A stretch of DNA of 64,000 nt from an uncultured Muribaculaceae bacterium (GCA_910578665.1 CAJTQU010000007.1:31787-95786); one strand, 5' to 3'. Counted from the first letter of the stretch, positions 1 through 9,379 are shown. Numbers and translations are program-made. Notes: generated by a model not told the origin, from the sequence alone.

Positions 1-2149
1 TACCACAGAGATTTATATGGCCCGAACCGTTGCATGTGTCTGCCATAAGGCCAAGTGCGCGCAAATCCACATGGCGCATGTCTGCCTGAATATCCATCTT
101 ATAATCATTGCCTTTTATTGTGCCGTCGGCCAGCAGACTTAAGTCCAGATTAGGATTGCGTCCCTCAAGGCTGATATTGTACACTCCGTGTGAAAGCGCG
201 GCGTCTGCTTTGAGCGGCGCCATATTGTGTCCGCCATAAACCAGTGTGGCCATATCGGCCGAAATCTCTGTATGGGCGCGAGGCACGGTGGGATTGAATC
301 CGGCACCCTCGGCCGTGACATGTCCGCTGACAACGCCTACGCCCAGCGAGGGCATTATGGCGGCTATATTTAGACCTTTAGCCGTGACAGACGCATCATA
401 TGTCTCGGCATTAAGACTGACTGTACCGTCCGCACTTGCATCACCGGCATCCGAACGCATGGCAAGGCGCGCCATATAAGTCTGATTGCGCACACCGATA
501 TGGCCTTTGATTGAGAATCGCGGAACGTGTATGCCCGTACCTTTGAGTACCGAGGCAAGCAGGGCGTTGCCGACACGGGCGTCAAGTAGAGAACCGTCCA
601 CATCAAGGCTCGCATTCATTTTTTTGATGTCTGTAGGATTGTCTACCGATCCGCTGGCCGTAAGTTTGAAAAAATTTCGTATCCCTATTTTAAGGAGCTT
701 TACCGAAAGACTTGATACAGATCCAGAAGCATCAACATCAAGTGATACAGGACTGCGCTGCGGAAGCAACCTGAGCATATCTCTTAGCGAGGGCATAAAG
801 GAGTACAGATCCTGCCATCCCAGATGCCCGTCAAGTTTCATGTCTACAGGCGCATCCGGATTCATAGCCATCATAGCATACGACAGATATGCCTGTGCCG
901 ACAGATTGGAGAACGGGGTAGCAAGCTTGAAATCATCTATCTTAATACCCAGCGAGTCTATGCCGAGCGTGCCGGAAGCGTTATTAACCTCAAGTCCGCA
1001 ACGCTCCTTGGCACGAAGGCTTCGGATGGGCAGACGCAGCTCAGAAGCCCTGTTAAAGAAATCTGACACTTCCAGATCAATATCTCCAGCTTCTATGTAC
1101 GATGGATCAAAACCTGGCTTAGGCACTGCTCCTGACGTCGCATACAGTGCACGCCCGAGCCTAAGATGGCATTTCTTGATACTCACGGTCATAGGGGGTG
1201 AGGATGACGGCACGCTGTCTGCCGGAACCGGATGTCCGGCCACATATTCGGCCGTAGGGACCAGATAAGAGGCAGTGCCGCTGCCGCAGTCAAAATTGCC
1301 TATCGATATATTGCTATTCTTAAGGTCTATGAGCGTATTGTCCACCCTACCGGTGCCGATGCTGACTCCCAGTGTATCAATAGTGGGAAGCATCGTCATG
1401 CCGAAATCTACATTTTTCAGCATGAGGCGGTCGGCGCCTATCACCCATTCGGCAGGTGAAGAGGCGGTATCTTTTTTCTGCTTCCATACATTCATGGCTA
1501 TAGACACTTTCGCATCCTCAAGTCGCGAACCGCGCAGTCTGATATCAGATTTCTTAAGATTAACCCGGCTTCCGCCCTCGAACTGCAACATACCGGCCCT
1601 GATACCCATATTAAGCGAGGAATCTGACGAAACCATGTTATATTGTCCGTCAAGCAGGCGCACGCGGTTTATCTGCACATCCATTTTCAACAGGGGCAGC
1701 ATCTTCACATCGGCCAGAAGTGAACGCGCCGATACCATGGTGTCTCCATGAGCCTCAATAACTCTCAGATTTTCCAATTCGACATCAAGTGGGAAATGCA
1801 GCCTGAAACGGTCTACTTCAATCTGCATGCCGGTAGATTTCGATGCGGCCTTACAGGCAACCTCGATCAGAAAGTCCTGTACAAATGGGATGTAGACGGC
1901 GGCCGGCAATAATAATATAAACACTAGCAGACAGGCCAATGTCTTGAGTGTGCGGCGCAACCATGTGCACTTTATCAAGTGTGTGCGGCGCTTTCCAGGG
2001 TGTTTTCCATCTGTTACGTCTGTGTCATTTTCCTTTTGAACATGCACAGACGAATCATCCGCAGAAACCGTATTGACATCGGTATCCGTAGATGGCGGTA
2101 TAGGCACAGCAGGCCGTTCATTACTCTTATTATCGATATAGTCAGACAT
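1..2149 (-). CDS. TamB-like translocation/assembly protein, N-terminal part (runs off window)
   Basis: The frame is open from an ATG at 2147-2149 to the left edge, giving about 716 residues with no stop seen where I translated it. A soluble, acidic N-tail of about 60 residues is followed by one membrane segment (LACLLVFILLLPAAVY). Next comes the N-terminal AsmA/TamB-type region (VDRFRLHFPLDVELENLRV, DGDTMVSARSLLADV-like), then long beta-rich repeats. TamB-family proteins in Bacteroidota are about 1,400-1,700 residues long, bridge the inner and outer membranes, and act in outer-membrane protein or lipid transport. The family call rests on this architecture; an AsmA or DUF748 relative is the alternative. 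The C-terminal DUF490 domain would lie outside the window. Confidence 0.72.
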   Translation of the reverse strand, partial: MSDYIDNKSNERPAVPIPPSTDTDVNTVSADDSSVHVQKENDTDVTDGKHPGKRRTHLIKCTWLRRTLKTLACLLVFILLLPAAVYIPFVQDFLIEVACKAASKSTGMQIEVDRFRLHFPLDVELENLRVIEAHGDTMVSARSLLADVKMLPLLKMDVQINRVRLLDGQYNMVSSDSSLNMGIRAGMLQFEGGSRVNLKKSDIRLRGSRLEDAKVSIAMNVWKQKKDTASSPAEWVIGADRLMLKNVDFGMTMLPTIDTLGVSIGTGRVDNTLIDLKNSNISIGNFDCGSGTASYLVPTAEYVAGHPVPADSVPSSSPPMTVSIKKCHLRLGRALYATSGAVPKPGFDPSYIEAGDIDLEVSDFFNRASELRLPIRSLRAKERCGLEVNNASGTLGIDSLGIKIDDFKLATPFSNLSAQAYLSYAMMAMNPDAPVDMKLDGHLGWQDLYSFMPSLRDMLRLLPQRSPVSLDVDASGSVSSLSVKLLKIGIRNFFKLTASGSVDNPTDIKKMNASLDVDGSLLDARVGNALLASVLKGTGIHVPRFSIKGHIGVRNQTYMARLAMRSDAGDASADGTVSLNAETYDASVTAKGLNIAAIMPSLGVGVVSGHVTAEGAGFNPTVPRAHTEISADMATLVYGGHNMAPLKADAALSHGVYNISLEGRNPNLDLSLLADGTIKGNDYKMDIQADMRHVDLRALGLMADTCNGSGHINLCG

Positions 2150-2280
2150 AGCTTTGAGACAGAAATTAACAATTGTGGCAAATTAATGTTAACTCTGTGT
2201 ATTAAACGCAATCCCGTTATATTTGGTTTATCCAGGCTCCGCATAACTATGCCGGCCAACAGGCACGGACGCCCGAAATA

Positions 2281-2688
2281 TCAGCGTGAACGGAGCAGAC
2301 GCCAACTACAATAGAAGGCACACATGGCGTATGCTCCTATAAAATCCGCATAAATATCATTTAGCTCAAAACTGCGCGACTGCGTCAGATAACGCTGCAT
2401 AAATTCTACAGCCACACCGGTAATGCCTGATGCCGACGCACATAATAAGGCGCCTAACGCAGATATATACGGATACAAGCCTTTCCTACATCTGTATTTA
2501 CCAGCATCCCATATCAGGGTGAGGGCAAACCAACCGAACATCACGGCGTGAACCACCTTGTCTGCTCCTTCAAACAACGGAACATCTACATCTCCCACTG
2601 GTCGCGGAGCAAGAGTAAGCCACAATATCAGAACGAGAGTCAGAACAGATGCTACCCCGACCGGTATCTTACATAAAATCCTCAACAT
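2281..2688 (-). CDS. VanZ-like family membrane protein
   Basis: 135 residues with four predicted membrane helices. It carries the VanZ-like signature: an early helix ending in LAPRPVG, then EGADKVVHAVMFGWFALTL (the conserved D-K-x-x-H-x-x-x-F core, about residues 43-55), and a late ELNDIYADFIGAYAMC segment (the conserved D-x-x-x-N/D-x-x-G region). VanZ relatives are small inner-membrane proteins; one gives low teicoplanin resistance, but most, including this type in Bacteroidota, have no known role. It stands alone between the tamB-like gene and the ribosomal terminator. Confidence 0.8.
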   Translation of the reverse strand: MLRILCKIPVGVASVLTLVLILWLTLAPRPVGDVDVPLFEGADKVVHAVMFGWFALTLIWDAGKYRCRKGLYPYISALGALLCASASGITGVAVEFMQRYLTQSRSFELNDIYADFIGAYAMCAFYCSWRLLRSR

Positions 2689-2810
2689 AAATACGGCTAG
2701 TTAAATATCCAATCATTAATACGCTTATATTTCGATATGGTTCGAGGCACAATTGGAGTATGCCCAGTCTTGTCCACAAATAAAGAGATAACGCTTATGA
2801 CTTACTATAA

Positions 2811-2850
2811 AAATTTATGCCGCGACCCGTTGCAAAGTAGGTCGCGGCAT
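2811..2850 (-). terminator. Intrinsic terminator of the ribosomal cluster after rplQ
   Basis: A perfect 11-bp stem (2817-2827 with 2840-2850, GC-rich core GCCGCGACC) closes a 12-nt loop. On the minus strand it is followed by AAATTTTT. It lies 23 nt past the rplQ stop, so it probably ends the alpha-operon transcript. Confidence 0.8.
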
Positions 2851-2872
2851 AAAATATCTGTCGGCCGGCTTA

Positions 2873-3343
2873 TTAAGCCTCAGTCTTCTCTTCAGCCTCG
2901 GCAACAGGAGCCTCGGCAGTCTTCTTAGAACGTGAACGACGTGTCTTGGCAGCCTTCTTCTCTGTCTTGGCAGCGAGCATGGCCTCGTTAAAGTCTACAA
3001 GCTCTATGAAGCACATTTCCGCGTTGTCACCCAGACGGTGGCCAGTCTTAAGAATACGGGTGTATCCGCCCGGACGGTCGGCAATCTTGTCGGCAACTAC
3101 GCCGAAAAGCTCTTTGACAGCCTCTTTATTCTGCAGGTGAGAGAATACAAGACGGCGGTTAGCCATATCATCGCGCTTAGCGCGGTTGATGATAGGCTCG
3201 GCATAGATGCGCAGCGCCTTAGCCTTAGCCAGTGTTGTATTGATTCTCTTGTGCATGATCAGAGAGATGGTCATGTTTGAGAGCATCGCGTCGCGGTGAG
3301 CCTTCTTTCTGCCGAGATGGTTGAATTTTTTATTGTGTCTCAT
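2873..3343 (-). CDS. rplQ: 50S ribosomal protein L17
   Basis: 156 residues. Residues 1-118 are the standard L17 fold (MRHNKKFNHLGRKKAHRDAML start, then the TTLAKAKALR and GGYTRI blocks). About 35 further residues form a Lys/Ala/Glu-rich low-complexity tail, common in Bacteroidota L17. It is the last gene of the cluster, 8 nt after rpoA, with the terminator behind it. Confidence 0.98.
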   Translation of the reverse strand: MRHNKKFNHLGRKKAHRDAMLSNMTISLIMHKRINTTLAKAKALRIYAEPIINRAKRDDMANRRLVFSHLQNKEAVKELFGVVADKIADRPGGYTRILKTGHRLGDNAEMCFIELVDFNEAMLAAKTEKKAAKTRRSRSKKTAEAPVAEAEEKTEA

Positions 3344-3351
3344 CGTTATTA

Positions 3352-4350
3352 TCAGTCTTTATCTAATTTGTATTTTGAAATGTCCATACCGAAGCTGAGG
3401 TTAAGACTCGCAAGCAGCTCGTCAAGCTCTGTCAGACTCTTCTTGCCAAAATTACGGAACTTCAGCAGATCAGTCTTATTGAACACCACGAGCTCGCCCA
3501 GTGTCTCCACTTCGGCGCTCTTGAGGCAATTGAGGGCACGTACTGACAAGTCCATATCCGACAGCTTGTTCTTAAGAAGCTGTCGCATGTGCAATACTTC
3601 TTCGTCAAATTCCTCGCCGCCATCCTCTACCGGAGCTTCAAGCGTGATCTTCTCGTCAGAGAAGAGCATGAAGTGGTAGATTAAGATTTTGGCAGCCTCT
3701 TTCAAGGCGTCTTTCGGCGAAATAGAGCCATCTGTAGTGACTTCGAGAGTGAGCTTCTCATAGTCGGTCTTCTGCTCCACACGGAAATTCTCAACAGAAT
3801 ATTTCACATTGACAATCGGCGTATAGATAGAATCGACAGCTATAACATTCAGGTCGCCGGCGCCGAACATCTCGCGATTTTCGTCGGCCGGAACCCAGCC
3901 ACGTCCCTTATTGATAGTAAACTCCATCGTAAATCCTTTCTCAGGATCCAGATGGCATATTTCAAGCTCGGGGTTGAGCACCTCGAAACCTGTCAACACT
4001 TTACCCAAGTCACCGGCTTTGAACACATCTTGTCCCGACACAGTAATCGTAGCCTTCTCGATCTCGGTCTCATCGACAATCTGCTTGAAACGCACCTTTT
4101 TCAGGTTAAGTATGATATTGGTAACATCCTCTTTAACACCGGGGATGGTGCCCAACTCATGCGCAACGCCGTCAATGCGTATGGAGCAGATGGCAAAACC
4201 ACCGAGCGAAGAAAGCAATATTCTGCGCAGAGCGTTGCCTACTGTCTGACCGTATCCCGGCTCCAGAGGTTTGAATTCAAACTTACCGAAGGAGCCAGTG
4301 GCTTCCAACATGATTACTTTGTCGGGTTTCTGAAATGCTAAAATAGCCAT
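3352..4350 (-). CDS. rpoA: DNA-directed RNA polymerase subunit alpha
   Basis: 332 residues, the normal length. The N-terminal assembly domain (about 1-235) includes GYGQTVGNALRRILLSS, which contacts beta/beta-prime. A linker leads to the C-terminal domain (about 255-325) with two helix-hairpin-helix motifs (LNCLKSAEVETLGEL, LLKFRNFGKKSLTELDELL) that bind UP-element DNA and activators. It lies between rpsD and rplQ, the usual alpha-operon order. Confidence 0.98.
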   Translation of the reverse strand: MAILAFQKPDKVIMLEATGSFGKFEFKPLEPGYGQTVGNALRRILLSSLGGFAICSIRIDGVAHELGTIPGVKEDVTNIILNLKKVRFKQIVDETEIEKATITVSGQDVFKAGDLGKVLTGFEVLNPELEICHLDPEKGFTMEFTINKGRGWVPADENREMFGAGDLNVIAVDSIYTPIVNVKYSVENFRVEQKTDYEKLTLEVTTDGSISPKDALKEAAKILIYHFMLFSDEKITLEAPVEDGGEEFDEEVLHMRQLLKNKLSDMDLSVRALNCLKSAEVETLGELVVFNKTDLLKFRNFGKKSLTELDELLASLNLSFGMDISKYKLDKD

Positions 4351-4367
4351 GGGTCTCTATTTATTTA

Positions 4368-4973
4368 TTATTTAGAATACAACTCAACGATTAATTGTTC
4401 CTTGATAGTTTCGGGTATATCCTCACGCTGGGGAAGGTGCAGATAAATACCTCCCTTGATGCTCTCGTTCCACTCTATCCAGGGATACTTGCTGTGGTTG
4501 AAGCCGCCAAGGCTGTCTGCTATCACTTCGAGTGATTTTGACTTTTCACGGACAGCAACAACTTCGCCGGGCTTAACCTGGTATGAGGGAATGTTCAATA
4601 CCTTGCCGTTGACTGTGATATGCTTGTGGAGAACCAGCTGGCGGGCCGCAGGACGGCTGGGAGCTATACCCAGACGGTATACAACGTTATCCAGACGGCT
4701 TTCAAGGAACTGCAGAAGCACCTCGCCGGTAATGCCTTTAGTACGGGCGGCACGCTCGAAAAGGTTGCGGAACTGACGCTCCAAAACGCCATAAGTATAT
4801 TTAGCCTTCTGCTTCTCACGCAGCTGCATGCCATATTCCGAAGTCTTGCGACGACGGTTCTGGCCGTGCTGGCCTGGGGGATAGTTCTTCTTTGCCAGAA
4901 CTTTATCCTCGCCAAATATTGCCTCGCCAAATTTGCGGGCTATCTTTGATTTTGGGCCTGTGTATCTTGCCAT
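4368..4973 (-). CDS. rpsD: 30S ribosomal protein S4
   Basis: 201 residues. The N-terminal region (MARYTGPKSKIARKFGE, PPGQHG) has no zinc-binding Cys cluster. The S4 RNA-binding domain is at about residues 91-155 (RLDNVVYRLGIAPSRPAARQ, ITVNGK). S4 nucleates 30S assembly and in enterobacteria represses the alpha operon. Here a structured 329-nt spacer precedes it, a possible site for such control. Confidence 0.98.
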   Translation of the reverse strand: MARYTGPKSKIARKFGEAIFGEDKVLAKKNYPPGQHGQNRRRKTSEYGMQLREKQKAKYTYGVLERQFRNLFERAARTKGITGEVLLQFLESRLDNVVYRLGIAPSRPAARQLVLHKHITVNGKVLNIPSYQVKPGEVVAVREKSKSLEVIADSLGGFNHSKYPWIEWNESIKGGIYLHLPQREDIPETIKEQLIVELYSK

Positions 4974-5302
4974 TTTCTATTTCTTACTTTTTCAAGACAT
5001 AACTTTCCAGAGCCGCCCCGACCTGTAAAGGCCGGCACTCAAAACCGAGGGGCAGACCCGGATAATTGTCTTGCGCAGCACCCGGACACATGTCGGCAGA
5101 CACGTAGCCGGTAAGCCACATATTTGTTATTAAAGTCTGTCATGCCGCTCCTTAGCGCAGCCGCGACTGCCGAGAGAAAGGTTATGAGGCAGTCTATTCG
5201 CATTCAGAGCGCACTATAGTTTAATTGAGAATCTCGTTAAGATAGATAACGATGCATGTCTCGCGGTCCGGATAAAACCGGACAGGCACGCGTCGCATAC
5301 CG
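4974..5302. other. Long structured spacer between rpsK and rpsD
   Basis: This 329-nt stretch inside a cluster whose other spacers are mostly under 65 nt holds no credible ORF. I see a 6-bp stem at 5266-5283 (GTCCGG/CCGGAC) and a 7-bp stem at 5165-5194 (GACTGCC/GGCAGTC) with a 16-nt loop. The heptamer ACCCGGA appears twice. No good promoter is visible. It may be an rpsD leader, perhaps an S4 control site; that is inference from other phyla. Confidence 0.45.
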
Positions 5303-5692
5303 TTACACTCTTCTTCTCTTGGGAGGACGGCAACCGTTGTGCGGAAGCGGAGTAACGTCAATGATCTCGACTACCTCGATACCGGCGCCATGGACGGTAC
5401 GGATTGCTGATTCACGGCCGTTGCCGGGACCTTTGACATATGCTTTTACCTTGCGAAGACCCAGGTCATACGCGATTTTGGCGCAGTCCTGAGCCGCCAT
5501 CTGGGCAGCATAAGGAGTATTCTTCTTAGAACCGCGGAAGCCCATCTTGCCTGCTGACGACCATGAGATAACCTGGCCCTCGCCATTTGTCAGGCACACG
5601 ATGATGTTGTTGAAAGAGGAGTGAACATGCAGCTGACCCAATGCGTCAACTCTGACATTTCTCTTCTTTGCTGCGACTGTCTTTTTTGCCAT
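5303..5692 (-). CDS. rpsK: 30S ribosomal protein S11
   Basis: 129 residues, full length. Typical blocks are GQLHVHSSFNNIIVCLTNGEGQ, the GFRGSKKNTPYAAQMAA segment, and the C-terminal IIDVTPLPHNGCRPPKRRRV. S11 sits on the 30S platform and lines the mRNA exit path. It lies 9 nt downstream of rpsM. Confidence 0.98.
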   Translation of the reverse strand: MAKKTVAAKKRNVRVDALGQLHVHSSFNNIIVCLTNGEGQVISWSSAGKMGFRGSKKNTPYAAQMAAQDCAKIAYDLGLRKVKAYVKGPGNGRESAIRTVHGAGIEVVEIIDVTPLPHNGCRPPKRRRV

Positions 5693-5701
5693 ACTTTAAT
5701 T

Positions 5702-6082
5702 TTATTTAGTAGCTTTCTTTTTGTTAGCAACTGTTTTCTTGCGGCCCTTACGCGTACGCGCGTTGTTCTTTGTGCTCTGTCCGCGTACCGGAAGACCGAT
5801 ACGGTGACGGATACCGCGATAGCAGCCGATGTCCATCAGACGCTTGATGTTCAGCTGTACCTCACTACGGAGGTCACCCTCCACTTTGTAATTAGACTGG
5901 ATCACCTCACGCACAGCGGCTGCCTGGTCATCAGTCCAGTCCTGCACTTTGATATCACGGTCTACTCCGGCCTTGTCCAAAATGGTCTTGGCCGCGCTAC
6001 GGCCGATGCCGTAGATGTAAGTCAAGGCTATCTCGCCTCGTTTGTTTTGCGGCAAATCTACGCCGACAATTCTTACTGCCAT
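5702..6082 (-). CDS. rpsM: 30S ribosomal protein S13
   Basis: 126 residues. The start MAVRIVGVDLPQNKRGEIALTYIYGIG contains the helix-hairpin-helix region. The GCYRGIRHRIGLPVRGQSTKNNARTRKG block and a Lys-rich tail contact the P-site tRNA. It is the first gene after a 332-nt spacer and has a TAnnTTTG box 22 nt upstream of its start, so it may open its own transcription unit (rpsM-rpsK-rpsD-rpoA-rplQ). Confidence 0.98.
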   Translation of the reverse strand: MAVRIVGVDLPQNKRGEIALTYIYGIGRSAAKTILDKAGVDRDIKVQDWTDDQAAAVREVIQSNYKVEGDLRSEVQLNIKRLMDIGCYRGIRHRIGLPVRGQSTKNNARTRKGRKKTVANKKKATK

Positions 6083-6414
6083 ATACTTAGCTTAAAATTT
6101 TTGCAAAGTTAATAATTTTTGAAGTTTTTCACGCCTAGTCATCCGCCGGCACAGCTGGTTTTCAACCGCGCCAGTATAAAAATTAAATAAATTTAACCAT
6201 TTTTAAATATACTTAATGACAACTCGGTTGTATCGGCGTGGCGCACTGCGTGCATCAAAATCCTTCTTTTACATCCGAAGACCATATTCACCATCTAAGG
6301 CAGACTTAGCTCTATTTAAGGCGAATTTCTCCTTCGGGATGTGCGTCCCGGCGACAGTCTCGCCGCCAGTTTGCATTGACCACGAACCAGAGAGCGGCTA
6401 AGCTCTCCCGACTC
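6083..6414. other. Long structured spacer between rpmJ and rpsM
   Basis: 332 nt with no credible gene. Just past the rpmJ stop, three small hairpins follow each other: 6390-6407 (GAGAGC/GCTCTC), 6350-6364 (GGCGA/TCGCC) and 6335-6350 (CGGGA/TCCCG). An AT-rich stretch (about 6175-6215) follows, then the rpsM -7 box. This fits a transcript boundary or leader between the spc and alpha sections. The hairpins lack T-tracts, so they are weak as intrinsic terminators. Confidence 0.45.
6104..6111 (-). promoter_or_regulatory. Candidate -7 element upstream of rpsM
   Basis: On the minus strand the sequence reads TAACTTTG, a perfect match to the Bacteroidota -7 box TAnnTTTG, 22 nt before the rpsM ATG and next to an AT-rich tract. 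I see no TTTG at the expected -33 distance, so this is a partial match. Confidence 0.4.
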
Positions 6415-6531
6415 TTAGCCCTGACGCTGCTTCATTTTAGGATTCTTCTTGTTGATTACATACAGACGTCCCTTACGGCGTACAATTTTGCTGTCGGGAG
6501 TGCGCTTCTTGATTGAGGCTCTTACTTTCAT
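6415..6531 (-). CDS. rpmJ: 50S ribosomal protein L36 (zinc-free form)
   Basis: 38 residues from the ATG at 6529-6531 to a TAA at 6415-6417: MKVRASIKKR, then TPDSKIVRRKGRLYVINKKNPKMKQRQG. Length and sequence are those of L36. The zinc-binding Cys/His set of the C+ paralog is absent (S stands where Cys would be), so this is the C- type. It lies between infA and rpsM, as usual. Confidence 0.96.
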   Translation of the reverse strand: MKVRASIKKRTPDSKIVRRKGRLYVINKKNPKMKQRQG

Positions 6532-6757
6532 TGTTTTTAGTTAGTTTCTATTAGATGTTTCTCTTAATAAACTATTTCAACGGGGACCGCCTGAATGAAA
6601 ATTTTCCGGCTGGCGCCGGCAACGGGTATAAGCACGGAAATGCCGACCCTCAGACAATCACCCTGTCCCTTTCTCTCCGAATCCCAATGCATAATCCGGA
6701 AACCGGTATATGCGGCGACACGCGGAAAAACCTCCCGTTATCCGCGCTACAGCCAGA

Positions 6758-6976
6758 TTATTTATAACGGAATGATATGCGGCCTTTCGACAAATCGTAA
6801 GGAGACATCTCCACACGCACCTTGTCACCAGGAAGAATCTTGATATAGTGCATGCGCATCTTACCCGAAATGTGGGCCGTGATCTCATGACCATTTTCGA
6901 GTTCCACCTTAAACATCGCGTTTGACAATGCCTCGAGTATCACCCCGTCTATTTCAATTGCAGCTTGTTTTGCCAT
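6758..6976 (-). CDS. infA: Translation initiation factor IF-1
   Basis: 72 residues, standard length, a single S1/OB fold: MAKQAAIEIDGVILEALSNAMFKVELENG, then GHEITAHISGKMRMHYIKILPGDKVRVEMSPYDLSKGRISFR. IF-1 occupies the 30S A site during initiation. It is 48 nt downstream of map. The 226 nt between it and rpmJ hold no gene I can support. Confidence 0.98.
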   Translation of the reverse strand: MAKQAAIEIDGVILEALSNAMFKVELENGHEITAHISGKMRMHYIKILPGDKVRVEMSPYDLSKGRISFRYK

Positions 6977-7024
6977 AAAATTATTTAGATATTTCTATTC
7001 GATATTTGTATCCTATATTCAAGA

Positions 7025-7894
7025 CTATGCATCCGCCTCCGCATCGGAAACGCCAGATTCCGCCTCGCCGGCAGGAAGTGGTTGTTCCGGTCCGGCCGCT
7101 ATCAAGGCTTCGCCATAACCATTCCTGCGCATCTCCTGTTCTATGTAATAAAACGTAGTAAGTATCTCCGGACGGTCATCTATCATAGCGATCGTATGCT
7201 CGAAATGCGCGCTCGGCTTGCGGTCGCGAGTTCTGCATTCCCAGCCATTGTCCGAAATGACTATGTTTTTGCTACCCAGGTTAATCATAGGCTCTATGGC
7301 TATGCACATTCCGTTGCGCAGAACCGCACCTATACCTCGACGCCCGTAATTCGGCACTTCGGGATCCTCGTGCATCTTTCTGCCTATACCGTGGCCGCAC
7401 ATCTCGCGAACCACGCTATAGCCCCTGCGCTCGCAATATGTCTGCACAGCATTGGCAATATCACCTATACGGCGTCCTGACTGAGCAGCCTCGATGCCTT
7501 TGTAAAGACTCTCCTTGGTAGCGCACAACAACGACATAACCGACTCAGAGACCTCCCCTACCGGGAACGTGTAGCAGCTGTCACCATGAAAACCGTTAAG
7601 CTCGACCACACAGTCGGTCCCGACAATGTCCCCCTCTCGCAAAGCGTAGGAAGACGGGAAGCCGTGGACAACTGTTTCGTTGACCTCTATACACAGGGTG
7701 CCGGGAAAACCGCCGTAACCTAGACAGGCCGGGGTGCCCCCGTTATCACATATATACTCCCTAGCTATCGTGTCAAGCTTCTTGGTCGTAACTCCGGGAG
7801 CTATCCATTTTGCAACCTCGCCTAACGTACGGCTGCACAATGAAGAGGCTGCCCTCATTAGCTCCATGTCTTCAGCTGTCTTGAGATATATCAT
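7025..7894 (-). CDS. map: Type I methionine aminopeptidase
   Basis: 289 residues. It removes the N-terminal Met from nascent proteins with a two-metal site. Visible ligand regions are GTDCVVELNGFHGDSCYTF (the two Asp, about 98 and 109), the His in MCGHGIGRKMHEDPEVPNYG (about 173) and the Glu in MCIAIEPMINLGS (about 206). About 25 acidic residues at the C-terminus (PEQPLPAGEAESGVSDAEADA) extend beyond the usual 250-265. It sits between secY and infA, the Bacteroidota order. Confidence 0.96.
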   Translation of the reverse strand: MIYLKTAEDMELMRAASSLCSRTLGEVAKWIAPGVTTKKLDTIAREYICDNGGTPACLGYGGFPGTLCIEVNETVVHGFPSSYALREGDIVGTDCVVELNGFHGDSCYTFPVGEVSESVMSLLCATKESLYKGIEAAQSGRRIGDIANAVQTYCERRGYSVVREMCGHGIGRKMHEDPEVPNYGRRGIGAVLRNGMCIAIEPMINLGSKNIVISDNGWECRTRDRKPSAHFEHTIAMIDDRPEILTTFYYIEQEMRRNGYGEALIAAGPEQPLPAGEAESGVSDAEADA

Positions 7895-8026
7895 CGAATC
7901 GGATTTATCATAAGTTTACCCACAGGACTAACTACCGGCTCTGACGCACAAGTGATGCAGCGCCGCATGCCAATGCTAATTCTGTGGATAATCTCATAAG
8001 TTTTAAGGTTCAATAAGTGCACTGTG

Positions 8027-9373
8027 TCAGAAAGCCCCCTGACCGGTTGTGCGCCCCTTTATACGGCCGTCTTTCATCAGGCCGTCATAGTGACGCATAA
8101 GCAGGTGGCCTTCCACTATACGCAGCGTGTCGAGTATCACACCCACGAGAATCAGCAGCGACGTACCGCCAAAGAATTGCGCAAAGCTGCGGTTAAGACC
8201 GCAGATATAGGCAATAGCGGGTAGAATAGCCACTATTCCAAGGAATATGGAACCCGGCATTGTGATACGGCTCATGATTGTGTCCAGATACTCCACGGTC
8301 GGCTTACCAGGCTTGACACCCGGGATAAAACCGTTATTGCGCTTCATGTCTTCGGCCATCTGTGCGGGCCGCACTGTGATAGCTGTATAGAAGTACGTGA
8401 AAGCTACAATCATTAAGAAGTATATCAGATTATACCAAAAGCCATACATATCGGTCAATGCCCCCCAGAAACCTGTGCCCTCGGTATTGAAACCGGCAAG
8501 TGTGACCGGAATAAACATGAGCGCCTGGGCAAAGATTATAGGCATGACACCGGCCGCGTTGACCTTTAAGGGAATGTACTGGCGAGCGCCGCCGTATTGC
8601 TTGTTGCCCACAATACGCTTGGCGTACTGCACAGGCACTTTGCGAGTGCCCTGTACCAGCAATATGGCACCGGCTATGACGGCCAGCAGTATCACGATCT
8701 CAACCAGGAACATAACCAGGCCGCCGCCGGCAGAATTCAGCAAACGCTGGCTGAACTCCTGTATGAAAGCCTCAGGCAGACGGGCTATGATACCTATAAG
8801 GATGATGAACGAGATACCGTTACCCACACCCTTCTGGTCTATTCTCTCGCCAAGCCACATGATGAACATTGAGCCGGCAGCCAATATGACAGTCATAAAG
8901 GCTATGTTTATACCGCCTATCTGTTCCGCCGCGCCTACCGCCCCGGCAGCACTGATCTGCGCGCGCAGGTTAAGCAGGTAGGCCGGGGCCTGCAGCACCA
9001 GTATGATCACTGTAAGCCAGCGTGTATACTGGTTGAGCTTCATACGGCCGCTCTCGCCCTCGCGCTGCATCTTCTGGAAAGAAGGAAGCACCATGCCTAA
9101 CAACTGTATCACGATTGACGCTGTAATGTAGGGCATGATACCGAGCGCGAAGATAGAGGCTTGCGAGAAAGCACCGCCCGAGAACATATCAAGCAACTGC
9201 ATCAAGCCCGAGGAGGAAAACTCCTTGAGCTTGGTGAGGTCGTCTGGATTGATACCCGGGAGTACCACGTAACACCCGAAGCGGTAGATTATGACAAGCA
9301 GCAACGTGATGCCGATGCGCTTGCGCAAATCCTCTACGCTCCAGATATTTTTTACTGTTTTTACAAATCCCAT
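8027..9373 (-). CDS. secY: Preprotein translocase channel subunit SecY
   Basis: 448 residues with ten predicted membrane helices. Family blocks are GINPDDL near helix 1, FSGGAFSQASIFALGIMPYI with the plug helix, QYTRWLTVIILV, and the cytoplasmic loop TVRPAQMAEDMKRNNGFIPGVKPGKPT that contacts the ribosome and SecA. It forms the inner-membrane channel with SecE/SecG. The gene starts 6 nt after rplO. Confidence 0.98.
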   Translation of the reverse strand: MGFVKTVKNIWSVEDLRKRIGITLLLVIIYRFGCYVVLPGINPDDLTKLKEFSSSGLMQLLDMFSGGAFSQASIFALGIMPYITASIVIQLLGMVLPSFQKMQREGESGRMKLNQYTRWLTVIILVLQAPAYLLNLRAQISAAGAVGAAEQIGGINIAFMTVILAAGSMFIMWLGERIDQKGVGNGISFIILIGIIARLPEAFIQEFSQRLLNSAGGGLVMFLVEIVILLAVIAGAILLVQGTRKVPVQYAKRIVGNKQYGGARQYIPLKVNAAGVMPIIFAQALMFIPVTLAGFNTEGTGFWGALTDMYGFWYNLIYFLMIVAFTYFYTAITVRPAQMAEDMKRNNGFIPGVKPGKPTVEYLDTIMSRITMPGSIFLGIVAILPAIAYICGLNRSFAQFFGGTSLLILVGVILDTLRIVEGHLLMRHYDGLMKDGRIKGRTTGQGAF

Positions 9374-9379
9374 TGTTTA

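Noticed and set aside
486..1268. Plus-strand 260-residue open frame opposite the tamB-like gene
   Set aside because: Ser/Arg-rich with no family features; the opposite strand reads as a long coherent beta-rich protein with signal anchor.
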